Of a DNA stretch of 64,000 nucleotides, positions 10,601 through 18,125 are shown one piece after another. The stretch covers positions 3,332 to 67,331 of the forward strand of contig CAZLOS010000015.1 in the NCBI GenBank assembly GCA_964561215.1, in the 5' to 3' direction. The position numbers and the translations under genes are program-made. Source of the DNA: JAJFUV01 sp964561215. Its GTDB lineage: Bacteria; Acidobacteriota; Terriglobia; Bryobacterales; Bryobacteraceae. A model generated the notes under the pieces. That model worked only from the letters and a program-made list of their open reading frames with translations, was not told the origin of the DNA and searched no databases. Within the stretch, counting starts at the first letter, position 1, and every line of letters begins with the position of its first letter.

Positions 10601-10745
10601 TCACGGCAAGATCAATCGCGGCCTGACTGGCCCGTTCAGCTTCCGCAACGCGCCGGAGACCACGCCTGCGGGCGCGAGTTACGACCTCGAAACTTATGGC
10701 CTCATGGAGAATTTCCAGGTCGCCACGCGCGCTTCGGTCCGTTAG
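7608..10745 (+). CDS. Large secreted glycoside hydrolase, GH106-like (putative alpha-L-rhamnosidase)
   Basis: Likely cleaves a terminal sugar from a plant or microbial polysaccharide outside the cytoplasm. The protein has 1,045 residues starting at GTG 7608; the nearby ATG at 7606 is out of frame and stops quickly. It has a short signal peptide (MRNKLLSILALTAALAMGG). The N-terminal half resembles the TIM-barrel of GH106-type enzymes: FFVWNGEVTEADIDFYMESY, then EVWLYDENSYPSGFAGG, and FTDEPN, whose acidic residues are candidate catalytic groups. A flexible-looking stretch rich in Pro and Ala near residue 720 separates it from C-terminal beta-sandwich, sugar-binding-like modules (EVRVNGKSAGVIGWQPYELD). 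It heads a block with a DUF2891 protein, a sulfatase and another glycosidase-like protein. The family assignment is by resemblance; the substrate is unknown. Confidence 0.72.
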   Translation: MRNKLLSILALTAALAMGGDNRPAWHPVVDSAARLTELFDKPPAEYSTSPFFVWNGEVTEADIDFYMESYHAQGIQSVFIHPRPGLITEYLSDRWFQLVRYTVDKGAKLGMEVWLYDENSYPSGFAGGHVPAQMPESYNEGQGLRLHRLNELARDDKREYKLVLRKDPDGFRDITSKVKDEIGKPGTYYAFELLRYPRRAWHGGYSYVDLIKPGVTRKFIDVTMTGYQKALGNDLGHRVPGIFTDEPNIAPPGGRGSMRWTPDLFAQFSKRWGYDLRPRMASLYEETGDWKKIRHNYYALLLELFIDRWSKPWSEYCTTNGIFWTGHYWEHGWPSPNDGPDNMAMYAWHQVPSIDLLFNQFNEGVNAQFGNVRAVKELASVANQMGRRRRLSETYGGAGWELRFEDMKRLGEWEYALGVNLMNQHLSFGTMAGARKHDYPQSFSYHTPWWPLYHTQANYFARLSLALASGEQRNRMLIIEPTTSAWLYPSFAERSAKMMAVGNAFQDFVNRLEAAQIEYDLGSENIMKDNGSASGGKLTVGRRAYDLVILPPGTENLDSPTVKLIETYVAGGGTVLSFVDAPARIDGAANDRITKFAAANSERWLRVNSIEDASAKQLLAGRDFSIGWNPASGGKLFHQRRQLDDGQLIYLVNSSLEQKAVGTFKAKGASLKRLDLATGAIMPYPAKAAGAELEVSFDLAPAGSLLLIAGNSGAVTAPKPEPPAATPVRAAGPVAVKRLAPNTLTIDYCDLKLAGTVTKDMYYFAAAKKVFNHYGFEANPWDAAVQYKTDILDRNHFPAGSGFEATYHFQVSGPIDRAGLRAVVERPRLWKVTVNGKPVSARPGEWWLDRDFGVYDIGALVVEGANSITIAASPMSVHNEIEPIYLTGDFGVEAQASGWRLVPAAPLKTGVWKEQRLPFYSHTVSYSANYSFAKVPAQVLVRLGKWNGTAAEVRVNGKSAGVIGWQPYELDVTKFVRPGSNRVEVVVYGSLKNLLGPHHGKINRGLTGPFSFRNAPETTPAGASYDLETYGLMENFQVATRASVR

Positions 10746-10793
10746 ACCGGCGTAGGACGGGCGGTTTCGCCTGTCTGCTGTTAGCATGGACAC

Positions 10794-11858
10794 ATGTTCC
10801 GGTTCGCCCTGCTGGCGACGCTAAGCGTCGTCGCGCTCGATGCGCAGACGGTCTTTGACGCCGGCTCCGCCTCGCGCTTCGTGAGGCTTGCGCTCGATTG
10901 CGTCGGGCGCGAGTATCCGAATAAGATTGCGCACGTGATGAATTCGGATGCCGACGCACTCCCGCCGCGCGATCTCACGCCGGCCTTTTGCGGGTGCTTC
11001 GACTGGCATTCCTCCGTCCACGGCCATTGGCTGCTCGCTCGCGCCATCCGCACCTGGCCGGAGGCGGATTTCGCCGCACCGGCCCGCGCCGCGCTGGACC
11101 GCGGCCTCACGCCGGCGAACCTTGCGCGCGAGGCCGAATACATGAGCGGCAAAGGCCGCGAGAGTTTCGAGCGCCCCTACGGCCTTGCCTGGCTGTTGAA
11201 GCTTGCCGCCGAATTGCGCACCTGGCGCGACCCGGATGCCCTCCGCTGGAGCGAGGCTCTGCGTCCTCTGGAGAGTGCCGCGGTCGGGCGCCTGAGCACG
11301 TGGCTGCCCAAGCTCTCGCACCCGGTGCGCGCCGGCGAGCACTCGCAGACCGCTTTCGCATTGGGTCTCCTTCTGGATTACGCGCGCGTGGCTGGCGACC
11401 GCGAGTTCGAGCGCCTGGTCGAACAGCGCATCCGTGCGTTCTACCTGGCCGACCGTGCCTGCCCCGTGAACTACGAGCCCTCGGGCGAGGATTTCCTTTC
11501 CCCATGCCTTGCCGAGGCAGACGCGGTCCGCCGTGTGCTGCCCCAAGCCGAATTCGCCCGCTGGTTCGACGCCTTCCTTCCCCGGATCTCACTCGTGCCG
11601 GCCGTCGTCACCGACCGGAGCGACGGCAAACTGGCGCATCTTGACGGTTTGAACTTGAGCCGCGCGTGGATGCTCGAAGCGATCGCCGCGACACTCGGCG
11701 CAAAGCATCCGCGGCACGCCGCCATCGCGCGCCTCGCTGCCCGGCACCGCGAAACAGGGTTAAAGGCGGTTACCGGTGAACATTACGAAGGCGGCCATTG
11801 GCTGGGCAGCTTTGCCGTGTGCCTGGTTACACATTCCTGGCAAGCCGAAAAGAGGTGA
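10794..11858 (+). CDS. Secreted DUF2891-family protein
   Basis: Function unknown. The protein has 354 residues with a signal peptide (MFRFALLATLSVVALDAQ). The recognisable DUF2891 signature is FCGCFDWHSSVHGHWLLARA near residue 65, after YPNKIAHVMNSD; the remainder is helical, with repeated Ala/Leu/Arg-rich segments and paired Trp that would suit an (alpha/alpha) toroid. It lies 48 bp after the hydrolase and 3 bp before the sulfatase, so it is translated from the same transcript and probably works on the same glycan. The family is usually seen as a lone hypothetical protein; its setting between a hydrolase and a sulfatase is the best clue to its job here. Confidence 0.82.
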   Translation: MFRFALLATLSVVALDAQTVFDAGSASRFVRLALDCVGREYPNKIAHVMNSDADALPPRDLTPAFCGCFDWHSSVHGHWLLARAIRTWPEADFAAPARAALDRGLTPANLAREAEYMSGKGRESFERPYGLAWLLKLAAELRTWRDPDALRWSEALRPLESAAVGRLSTWLPKLSHPVRAGEHSQTAFALGLLLDYARVAGDREFERLVEQRIRAFYLADRACPVNYEPSGEDFLSPCLAEADAVRRVLPQAEFARWFDAFLPRISLVPAVVTDRSDGKLAHLDGLNLSRAWMLEAIAATLGAKHPRHAAIARLAARHRETGLKAVTGEHYEGGHWLGSFAVCLVTHSWQAEKR

Positions 11859-11861
11859 CCG

Positions 11862-13442
11862 ATGAACCGGCGCGACCTGTTGCGTCTCGTTCCGGCAGAA
11901 CTGGCGGCGCGCTCCGTAGCGCGCACTTCCGCCCGACGGCCGAACGTCCTGTTTCTGATGACCGATCAGCAGCGGTTCGACACTATCGCCGCGCTGGGCA
12001 ACCCGCACATTTACACGCCGAACCTGGATCGACTCACCGCGCGCGGCGTCACCTTCACCAAAGCATATTCGCCGTGTCCGGTTTGCGTGCCCGCGCGGTA
12101 CACCATTCGCACCGGCTGCGAGCCGCCGACCACGGCTGTCTTCTCGAACGCGCGCCCGCAGCCCGTCGAGGGGCAGGCGGAAACCATGACCGGCCGCTGC
12201 GGTCCCTATCTGGCCGAGACGATGCGCAGCCTCGGCTACCGTACCTTCGGCGTCGGAAAGTTTCACACGCTGCCCTGGGATGAAGACCTCGGCTACGACA
12301 TTCACTTACATAGTGAAGAGTTGTACGGCGCGCCGGAGCAGCGCCGCCGCGACGCCTATGCCGCATGGATACGCACGCAACACGCCGCGTACGATTTCGT
12401 CGAAGGGCTGATGGGCGAACGCACCGAAATGTACTACATGCCGCAGATGAGCCCCATGCCCGCCGAAGCGACCGTCGAACGCTGGGCCGCCGAGCGGGCC
12501 ATCGAGCAGATCCGCGTCTCGGACGGGAAGCCCTACTTCGGCTTCGTCTCCTTCATCGGGCCGCACCCGCCCTTTGCCCCGCCCATCCCCTTCAACCGCA
12601 TGTACGATCCGGACCGCATGCCGAACCCCGTGCGCGGCGCGCTTTCGACCGATCACATGGACGAGCAGATCCCCTGGATGAATTACGCCATCTGGGCCGA
12701 GGACATCAACGATTCGCACGCCCGGGTCCTCAAGGCGCGTTACTACGGCGAGATCAGCTACATCGACGATTGCATCGGACGCATCCTGGACGCCGTCGAA
12801 GCCCGCGGCGACGCGGAGAATACCCTCATCTGCTTCTTCGCCGACCATGGCGATCATCTCGGCGACCATCACGCATGGCAGAAGGAGAGCTACTTCGAAG
12901 CCTCCTGCCACATCCCGTTTCTGGTGAGTTGGCCCGCGCGCCTGCCGGCCGGCAAGCGCCGCGACGAACTGGCGTCGCTCACCGACCTGTTCGGCGTCGC
13001 GACCAGCGCGGCCGGCAAGCAGCAGTTGCGCGAGGGTGCGGATCTCCCCGGCCTGCTCGATGGCCGCGCGGCGGCGCGTAAGCAGTTTTGTGGCTACTAT
13101 GCGCGGCCGGGTTCGCCGCAGTTCAAGATCATGGTGCGCCGCGATCGGTACAAGTACATTTACATGGCAAACGGCGGGCGCGAGCAACTGTTCGATCTCG
13201 ATGAAGATCCGAACGAGATATCGAACCTTGCCTTGACGCGCTCCGCCGTTGCCGGAGAACTGCGTTCGTTGGCGACGAAGGCGTGTGATCGCACGGGACT
13301 TCGGGAAGCACTCGATGAGAATGGTCTGCGCGCATTCCCCTTCGCCGCGCGCCGTCTGCAAAGGATCTATCAGTTCGACCGTTCCCGCGGCGTGAACGGT
13401 TTTCCCAAACGCCCGCAGGATGTCGTGAAAGGAAACTCATGA
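11862..13442 (+). CDS. Type I sulfatase (formylglycine-dependent)
   Basis: Hydrolyses sulfate esters, probably on a polysaccharide. The protein has 526 residues. The N-terminal metal-site motif RPNVLFLMTDQQ gives the first Asp, and CVPAR (Cys75 to Arg79) is the C-x-P-x-R site whose Cys must become formylglycine, so a maturase encoded elsewhere is needed. The second metal-binding segment is FFADHGDHLGDHHAWQKESY. The N-terminus starts NRRDLLRL like a twin-arginine signal but lacks a good hydrophobic core, so export is doubtful or the signal is worn. It starts 3 bp after the DUF2891 gene and overlaps the next gene by 4 bp (ATGA). The exact sulfatase subfamily and substrate cannot be told from sequence reading alone. 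Confidence 0.93.
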   Translation: MNRRDLLRLVPAELAARSVARTSARRPNVLFLMTDQQRFDTIAALGNPHIYTPNLDRLTARGVTFTKAYSPCPVCVPARYTIRTGCEPPTTAVFSNARPQPVEGQAETMTGRCGPYLAETMRSLGYRTFGVGKFHTLPWDEDLGYDIHLHSEELYGAPEQRRRDAYAAWIRTQHAAYDFVEGLMGERTEMYYMPQMSPMPAEATVERWAAERAIEQIRVSDGKPYFGFVSFIGPHPPFAPPIPFNRMYDPDRMPNPVRGALSTDHMDEQIPWMNYAIWAEDINDSHARVLKARYYGEISYIDDCIGRILDAVEARGDAENTLICFFADHGDHLGDHHAWQKESYFEASCHIPFLVSWPARLPAGKRRDELASLTDLFGVATSAAGKQQLREGADLPGLLDGRAAARKQFCGYYARPGSPQFKIMVRRDRYKYIYMANGGREQLFDLDEDPNEISNLALTRSAVAGELRSLATKACDRTGLREALDENGLRAFPFAARRLQRIYQFDRSRGVNGFPKRPQDVVKGNS

Positions 13443-15610
13443 TGCCCAGATTCATCTGGATTACGCTGTTGTGCGCCGGCTGTTTCGCTGCGGAGAAGGT
13501 CGATTTCAGCTATGCCTTCGCCCCACCGCACCGCATCGCAGTGGCGCGGCCCTCGGCCAGCGAAAAGACGCTGCTCGATCTCGAGCCAGGTTCCCTTACG
13601 GCGGGCTGGACCTACGATGACTTGCGCCGCCTGCCCCTCGGCATCCTGAAGCCGCCGCGTACCGAGTGGCGCATTCGCATGCGTCCGCTTCTCGATGGGC
13701 AACCCTTCGCCTCCAGCAAGTGGACGCGCGGTGAGCGCTTCCTGCCCATGCTCGACAATCTCTACGAGCAACAGGCGGCGAGCGTGCGCCTGGAAGTGAT
13801 CGGCGGCGCCAAGGCTGCCATCATCCGGGTCACTGTGCGCAACGCGGACGCGCGCCCGCACAAGGTGGCGGTCGAAGGCGAAGTGCGCAGCGGTTGGGTG
13901 GCGCACAATCCATCCTGGATCGAACCGGGCCGCGATCCCGATGCGCTGGTCGCCTGCCAGGGCGATCGGGCCGACCGCGTGCTCATGTTCAGCGTGGGCG
14001 CTGGATCCTATCCGACAGAGCGCATGAAGATCACGCCTACGTGGATGCTCGCTCCCGGCGAGACGCGCACTGGCTGGATTGTGCGTCCCTATGAGGCCTA
14101 TCAGGAGGATCTTGCTGCGTGGCGTCAGCGCAGTTGGCCGGGCGAGTTCGCCGCCGCCGTCAAAGAGTGGAGCGATCTGCTGGGGCGCGCCGCGCGCATC
14201 GACCTGCCCGACGCGGGCGTTCGAGACGCTTACTGCGCCGGACTCTCCGACCTGTTCATCATGCGCGAACCGCAGGCTGGCGGATACATGGGCGGCATCC
14301 CCGGAACCGAAGGGTATCGTTCCCTGGGCGCATTCGAAGGGGCGCTCGCCGCCACCGCCCTCGATCAGGCCGGATTCCACGCCGAGGCCGCCGACGGCTT
14401 GCGCGTGCACATCGACATGCAGGAGCCCGACGGCAACTGGGCCGACCCACGGGCCTGGGGCCATCACATGTGGGGCCTTTCAGGAATGAAGGCCTGGACC
14501 TCGATGGAACACTACCGGCTGACGGGAGATCGCGCGTACCTCGAAGCCCTCTATCCCCACATGCGTGCCAGTTCCCGCTGGCAGGAACTGCAGCGCCGCA
14601 AAACCCGTGTGCTGGTGAACGGCGCGCGCACGCCCGAGTACGGCCTGATGCCGCGCGGCATGGGCGACGGCGGCCTGATGCACGGCGACGACTATTTCGG
14701 CGTCTTCTACCCGCACAACATCCTCTCCGTCTTCGCCGACAAACTGTCGCTCGAAGCGGCCACGGAATTGGGCCGGAATGAGGACGTCGCCGAGTTGCGC
14801 CGGATTTACGAAACCGGCCTCGCGGATCTGCGCGCCTCTCTTGATGCCGGAGCCATCGAAGAGAACGGGTTCCGCTGGATTCCCGGCTCGCCGCGCGACA
14901 CCGCGGGCAGCCGCTGGGGCGGGCTCTACGCGCTGTTCCCCGCGGGGCTGCTGCCGCCCGATCATCCGCTCATCACCGGGACGATTCGCAAACTGGAGCA
15001 ATCCATCAGCGCCGGCGGGCAGCCCATCAACACCGGTTGGATGCGGGACGGCGCTTGGGTCGCCATCACCCTCGACAATCTGGCGGAAGCGCTGCTGCTG
15101 CGGGGCGAAGCCGACCGCGCAGCCGCCTATCTCTACTCGACCCTGAACCACGGCACTCCGCTCTACAGTTGGTGCGAGGAGCGCGGCCAGGAAGCCGGCA
15201 CGAAGAAGACCAGCGGCGACCGCCAGCACCTGTGGACCCCGCTCGCGGTGGCGCGCTACGTGCGCGATGTGCTGGTGTTCGAGCAGGATGACACGCTCCA
15301 CCTGGCCGCCGGCACCGCCCGAAGCTGGCTCGAACAAGGCAAGTCAGTGGGTATTGCCGGAGCGCCCACCCACTTCGGGAATGTAACGTACAGGATCATC
15401 TCCGATATCGAGAAGGGCGTAGCAAGAGCCGAAGTCACGCCGCCCACGCGAAAGGCTCCGAAAGCCATCGTCCTGCACCTCCGCCACCCCGACCGGGCAA
15501 CACTGAAGAGCGTCAAGGTGAACGGAAAGCCCTGGACGGATTTCGACCCGAAACAGGAGATCGTGCGGCTGCCAGGCATGGGTGTAACTCACTTAGAGGC
15601 GAACTACTGA
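13439..15610 (+). CDS. Secreted six-hairpin glycosidase-like protein
   Basis: Probable (alpha/alpha)6-barrel enzyme acting on the same substrate as its neighbours. The protein has 723 residues with a signal peptide (MMPRFIWITLLCAGCFAA). An N-terminal beta-sandwich of about 230 residues is followed by a helical toroid with typical glycosidase-like loops: TEGYRSLGAFEGALAATALD, then EPDGNWADPRAWGHHMWG, then YGLMPRGMGDGGLMHGDDYF, and SWCEERGQEAGTKKTSGDRQ. Acidic residues in the HGDDYF and EERG segments could be catalytic. A short C-terminal beta domain (VKVNGKPWTDFDPKQEIVRL) closes the protein. It overlaps the sulfatase stop by 4 bp. The fold is inferred; I do not recognise a specific CAZy family. 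Confidence 0.72.
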   Translation: MMPRFIWITLLCAGCFAAEKVDFSYAFAPPHRIAVARPSASEKTLLDLEPGSLTAGWTYDDLRRLPLGILKPPRTEWRIRMRPLLDGQPFASSKWTRGERFLPMLDNLYEQQAASVRLEVIGGAKAAIIRVTVRNADARPHKVAVEGEVRSGWVAHNPSWIEPGRDPDALVACQGDRADRVLMFSVGAGSYPTERMKITPTWMLAPGETRTGWIVRPYEAYQEDLAAWRQRSWPGEFAAAVKEWSDLLGRAARIDLPDAGVRDAYCAGLSDLFIMREPQAGGYMGGIPGTEGYRSLGAFEGALAATALDQAGFHAEAADGLRVHIDMQEPDGNWADPRAWGHHMWGLSGMKAWTSMEHYRLTGDRAYLEALYPHMRASSRWQELQRRKTRVLVNGARTPEYGLMPRGMGDGGLMHGDDYFGVFYPHNILSVFADKLSLEAATELGRNEDVAELRRIYETGLADLRASLDAGAIEENGFRWIPGSPRDTAGSRWGGLYALFPAGLLPPDHPLITGTIRKLEQSISAGGQPINTGWMRDGAWVAITLDNLAEALLLRGEADRAAAYLYSTLNHGTPLYSWCEERGQEAGTKKTSGDRQHLWTPLAVARYVRDVLVFEQDDTLHLAAGTARSWLEQGKSVGIAGAPTHFGNVTYRIISDIEKGVARAEVTPPTRKAPKAIVLHLRHPDRATLKSVKVNGKPWTDFDPKQEIVRLPGMGVTHLEANY

Positions 15611-15661
15611 TGGTCCTGTCCAATCGAGGAACCGAATTGCGGCTCGAACTCCAATACACTA

Positions 15662-15688
15662 CGGGGCTCCCCACTCCAGGGAGCCCCG
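15662..15688. terminator. Hairpin between convergent genes, 10-bp perfect stem
   Basis: The arms CGGGGCTCCC and GGGAGCCCCG enclose a 7-nt loop. It sits between the end of the glycan block (plus) and the lipoprotein gene (minus). Neither side has a clear T tract, so it may act as a two-way barrier or as an mRNA 3' stabiliser rather than a classic intrinsic terminator. Confidence 0.5.
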
Positions 15689-15711
15689 CCTGCATCACCT
15701 ATAGCCGCAAC

Positions 15712-16014
15712 TTACCGCCAGTACCCCTCGATCCACACGTAGCCGCCACCCCGGTGTTCCCGGTAGCCTGGCATCCAAACCATACCCGGGCGCGGCGGCC
15801 TCATCCAGCGTCCTTCCACCCACTTGTAGCGGTGTCCAGTCCACCGGTGATAGCCGGGAACCCAGACGCGTCCCCCATCATGGCCATACATCATCGCCTC
15901 CCTCGGCGGCGGTGGAGGCGGAGGCGGACCAAAACGGCTGTATCCGCGTGCCGCGCACCCTGCCGTCGTGGCGAGCGCGAGAGCCACAACCCCGATCCCG
16001 AAGTATCTCTTCAT
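15712..16014 (-). CDS. Small lipoprotein with YxWxxGxW repeats
   Basis: The protein has 100 residues from ATG 16014; the longer frame upstream is not a signal sequence. It starts MKRYFGIGVVALALATTAGC, a clear lipoprotein signal with the lipobox TAGC. A run of eight prolines follows, then aromatic repeats of the WxxGxW type: VWVPGYHRWTGHRYKWVEGR, then VWMPGYREHRGGGYVWIEGY ending in WR. This small-repeat family (PF12779-like) is found as cell-envelope proteins of unknown role. It is convergent with the glycan block and divergent from the DinB-like gene across about 200 bp. Confidence 0.82.
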   Translation of the reverse strand: MKRYFGIGVVALALATTAGCAARGYSRFGPPPPPPPPREAMMYGHDGGRVWVPGYHRWTGHRYKWVEGRWMRPPRPGMVWMPGYREHRGGGYVWIEGYWR

Positions 16015-16217
16015 TTCCGGCCTCCGTTCCGTCCCAACTGGACTCGTTCCGTTTATATGCACTTGCCGTGCCAGAAGCGAACCCGTTGATAATGCGGGTC
16101 CGACGCCGCAGCGCGGCTTCGCTTCTGGTGGTCCAAAACCACCACGCCGCTTGCCTTCCACCGGCACCGGACGTAAACTTGTTTCGCCGTACCATTTCTT
16201 GCGAGGGGAGCCTGCTC

Positions 16218-16742
16218 ATGAATTGGACCCAACTCCTGAAAGCGGAAATTGAGGTTACTTACTCCACTGCTGACAAGCTGATGGATAAGATCGATGCCGA
16301 TGGCCTCGATTGGAAACCCGCCACCGGCAGCAATTGGATGACCGTCGGCCAGTTGCTGAAACACCTCACCAACTCCTGCGGCGCCGGCTGCAAAGGTTTT
16401 GTCACCGGCGATTGGGGGATGCCCGAGGGCATGAAGGTGGAAGACCTGCCTCCGGAGGAGATGCTGCCGCCGGCCGAAAAACTGCCCACGATCGGCAGTG
16501 TCGCGGAAGCCAAGGAACTACTGGCCCAGGACAAGGCACTGGCCCTCCAGATGGTCGACCAGGCCGGCGAACTCAACCTGTCTATCAAGCAGATGGCCGC
16601 CCCTTGGGCGCCCCAGGAGAAGTACCCCCTCGGCCGACACCTGCTGCAGATGGTCAGGCACCTCAACCTGCACAAGGCGCAGCTGTTCTACTATCTCAAG
16701 CTTCAGAACAAGCCCGTCAACACTGTGGACCTCTGGGGCTGA
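16218..16742 (+). CDS. DinB-like metal-dependent four-helix protein
   Basis: The protein has 174 residues from ATG 16218, preceded by GAGGGGAG; the much longer open frame starting near 15912 lacks a ribosome site and is rich in Arg and Pro, so it is rejected. The DinB-like superfamily binds a divalent metal through three His: here His49 in QLLKHLTNS, and His148 and His152 in HLLQMVRHLNLHKAQL. Members include thiol-dependent transferases and many damage-induced proteins of unknown role. Nothing in the flanks points to a pathway. Neighbours are a divergent lipoprotein gene and, 36 bp downstream, the oxidoreductase with the palindromic start region. Confidence 0.82.
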   Translation: MNWTQLLKAEIEVTYSTADKLMDKIDADGLDWKPATGSNWMTVGQLLKHLTNSCGAGCKGFVTGDWGMPEGMKVEDLPPEEMLPPAEKLPTIGSVAEAKELLAQDKALALQMVDQAGELNLSIKQMAAPWAPQEKYPLGRHLLQMVRHLNLHKAQLFYYLKLQNKPVNTVDLWG

Positions 16743-16767
16743 TCACCGCTGCTTTGAGCGGCTATAC

Positions 16768-16791
16768 AATGGTGCATCATGATGCACCATT
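16768..16791. promoter_or_regulatory. 24-bp perfect palindrome spanning the oxidoreductase start codon
   Basis: The half-site is AATGGTGCATCA followed immediately by its exact reverse complement, with no spacer. The tandem start codons at 16779 and 16782 lie at its centre and right arm. It could be a dimer-binding operator or an mRNA hairpin that hides the start codon; because there is no loop, the DNA-binding reading is simpler. No good ribosome site is seen upstream of it. Confidence 0.55.
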
Positions 16792-18080
16792 ACACTGTTC
16801 TGCCGCGCAGAAGCTTCCTCCAGGCCGCCTCGGCCGCCGTCCTTGCTCCAGACGCCTTGCGCGCCGGAGAAAAACCGGTGCGCGTCGGCGTGATCGGAGC
16901 GGGCGGCCGCGGTACGGGACTGCTCGGCGTCCTGCTGACCATCCCAGGCGTAGAAGTGCCCGCCGTCTGCGACGTCAACGAGAAGAACCTCACTCGCGCG
17001 CAGGCGCTGGCAGAGAAGCGCACCGGCAAGCGCCCCGAGCCTTACGGGCGCAACGAGCGCGATTACCGGCGCCTCCTCGAACGCCCGGATCTCGACGCGG
17101 TAGTCATCGCGGCGCCTTGGGAGTGGCACACACCCATGGCCACCGACGCCATGAAGGCCGGCAAGTATGCCGCCGTCGAGGTGCCCTGCGCGCTCTCGAT
17201 CGAGGAGTGCTGGCAACTGGTGGACACCCGCGAAAAGACCGGCGTGCCCTGCATGATGCTCGAAAACTGGAGCTTCCGGCGCGACAACCTGGCGGTCCTC
17301 AACATGATCCGCCAGGGCCTGTTCGGCGAAATGGTGCACTGCCATTGCGCGCACTCGCACGACTGCATCGACCACTGGTTCTGGGATAAGGATGGCAACG
17401 AACGCTGGCCTGCCAAGTACCTCGTCAACTTCAACCGCGATCAGTATCCCACGCACAGCCTCGGCCCCGTGCTGAGTTGGCTGGACATCAACTGCGGCGA
17501 CGCCTTCGCGACGCTCACCTCCACCGCCACCGATTCGCGCGGTATCAACGCCCTGTTCGCCCGCAAATTCGGTCCCAACCACCCGCTCGCCGTCAAGAAG
17601 TACAAGCAGGGCGACATCGTCACGTCGGTGGTGCGTACGCATAAGGGTAAGTCCATCGTCGTCAACTACGACATGCAGCTGCCGCGGCCGTACGACAACC
17701 GCTGGATGGCGCAGGGCACCCTCGGCGTCTACGAAGAGGACCGCGCCGTGCTTTATATCACGGGCCGCAGCCCCAAGTACCACGAGTGGGAACCGTTCGC
17801 CCCTTACCAGGAGAAGTACGAGCACCCGTGGTGGAAGGCGTTTCTCGCCGAAGCCTCCAAACATTCGCATAGCGGAACCGATTATCTGGAACTGGTGAAA
17901 TTCATCGATGCCGTTCGCGCCAAGACGGAAACGCCCATCGACGTCTACGACTCCGTCACGATGAGTTCGGTGGTGGCCCTGAGCGGGCAGTCCATCGCTC
18001 GCGGCGGCGCTCCGGTGGAGTGCCCGGACTTCACCCGCGGACGCTGGCGCGCCCGCAAACCTACGTTCGCCGTGGCGTAA
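16779..18080 (+). CDS. Gfo/Idh/MocA-family oxidoreductase with Tat-like signal
   Basis: NAD(P)-dependent sugar or inositol-type dehydrogenase family, probably periplasmic. The protein has 433 residues. The N-terminus has a twin-arginine-like signal (LPRRSFLQAASAAVLAPDAL), common in family members of this phylum. The Rossmann motif VRVGVIGAGGRGTGLLG follows, then AVCDVNEKNL. The EWHTPMATDAMKAGKYAAVE segment corresponds to the family's E-K-P region but reads VEVPCAL, so the usual catalytic Lys is replaced by a Val-Pro context. The C-terminal domain includes HDCIDHWFWDKDGNERWPAK and a conserved PTHSLGPV. The start codon is embedded in the palindrome described separately. The substrate is unknown; a role in sugar processing beside the glycan locus is plausible. 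Confidence 0.86.
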   Translation: MMHHYTVLPRRSFLQAASAAVLAPDALRAGEKPVRVGVIGAGGRGTGLLGVLLTIPGVEVPAVCDVNEKNLTRAQALAEKRTGKRPEPYGRNERDYRRLLERPDLDAVVIAAPWEWHTPMATDAMKAGKYAAVEVPCALSIEECWQLVDTREKTGVPCMMLENWSFRRDNLAVLNMIRQGLFGEMVHCHCAHSHDCIDHWFWDKDGNERWPAKYLVNFNRDQYPTHSLGPVLSWLDINCGDAFATLTSTATDSRGINALFARKFGPNHPLAVKKYKQGDIVTSVVRTHKGKSIVVNYDMQLPRPYDNRWMAQGTLGVYEEDRAVLYITGRSPKYHEWEPFAPYQEKYEHPWWKAFLAEASKHSHSGTDYLELVKFIDAVRAKTETPIDVYDSVTMSSVVALSGQSIARGGAPVECPDFTRGRWRARKPTFAVA

Positions 18081-18084
18081 AAGC

Positions 18085-18090
18085 TATAAT
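18085..18090 (+). promoter_or_regulatory. Candidate -10 element (TATAAT) for the phosphofructokinase gene
   Basis: Perfect TATAAT, 35 bp upstream of the ATG at 18126, in a short AT-rich gap that differs from its GC-rich flanks. No convincing -35 hexamer is seen 17 bp upstream. The ribosome site CAGGAG precedes the start. Confidence 0.4.
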
Positions 18091-18125
18091 TAAGAGGATT
18101 CATTCACAAACTATCAGGAGCATGC

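Noticed and set aside
8454..10793. 779-codon open frame on the minus strand
   Set aside because: It is the mirror of the GH106-like gene, rich in His, Arg and Val from GC-biased antisense codons, with no family motif or ribosome site.
15912..16217. Longer N-terminus for the DinB-like protein
   Set aside because: The extra 102 codons are Arg/Pro-rich without similarity, and a good GGGGAG site precedes ATG 16218.
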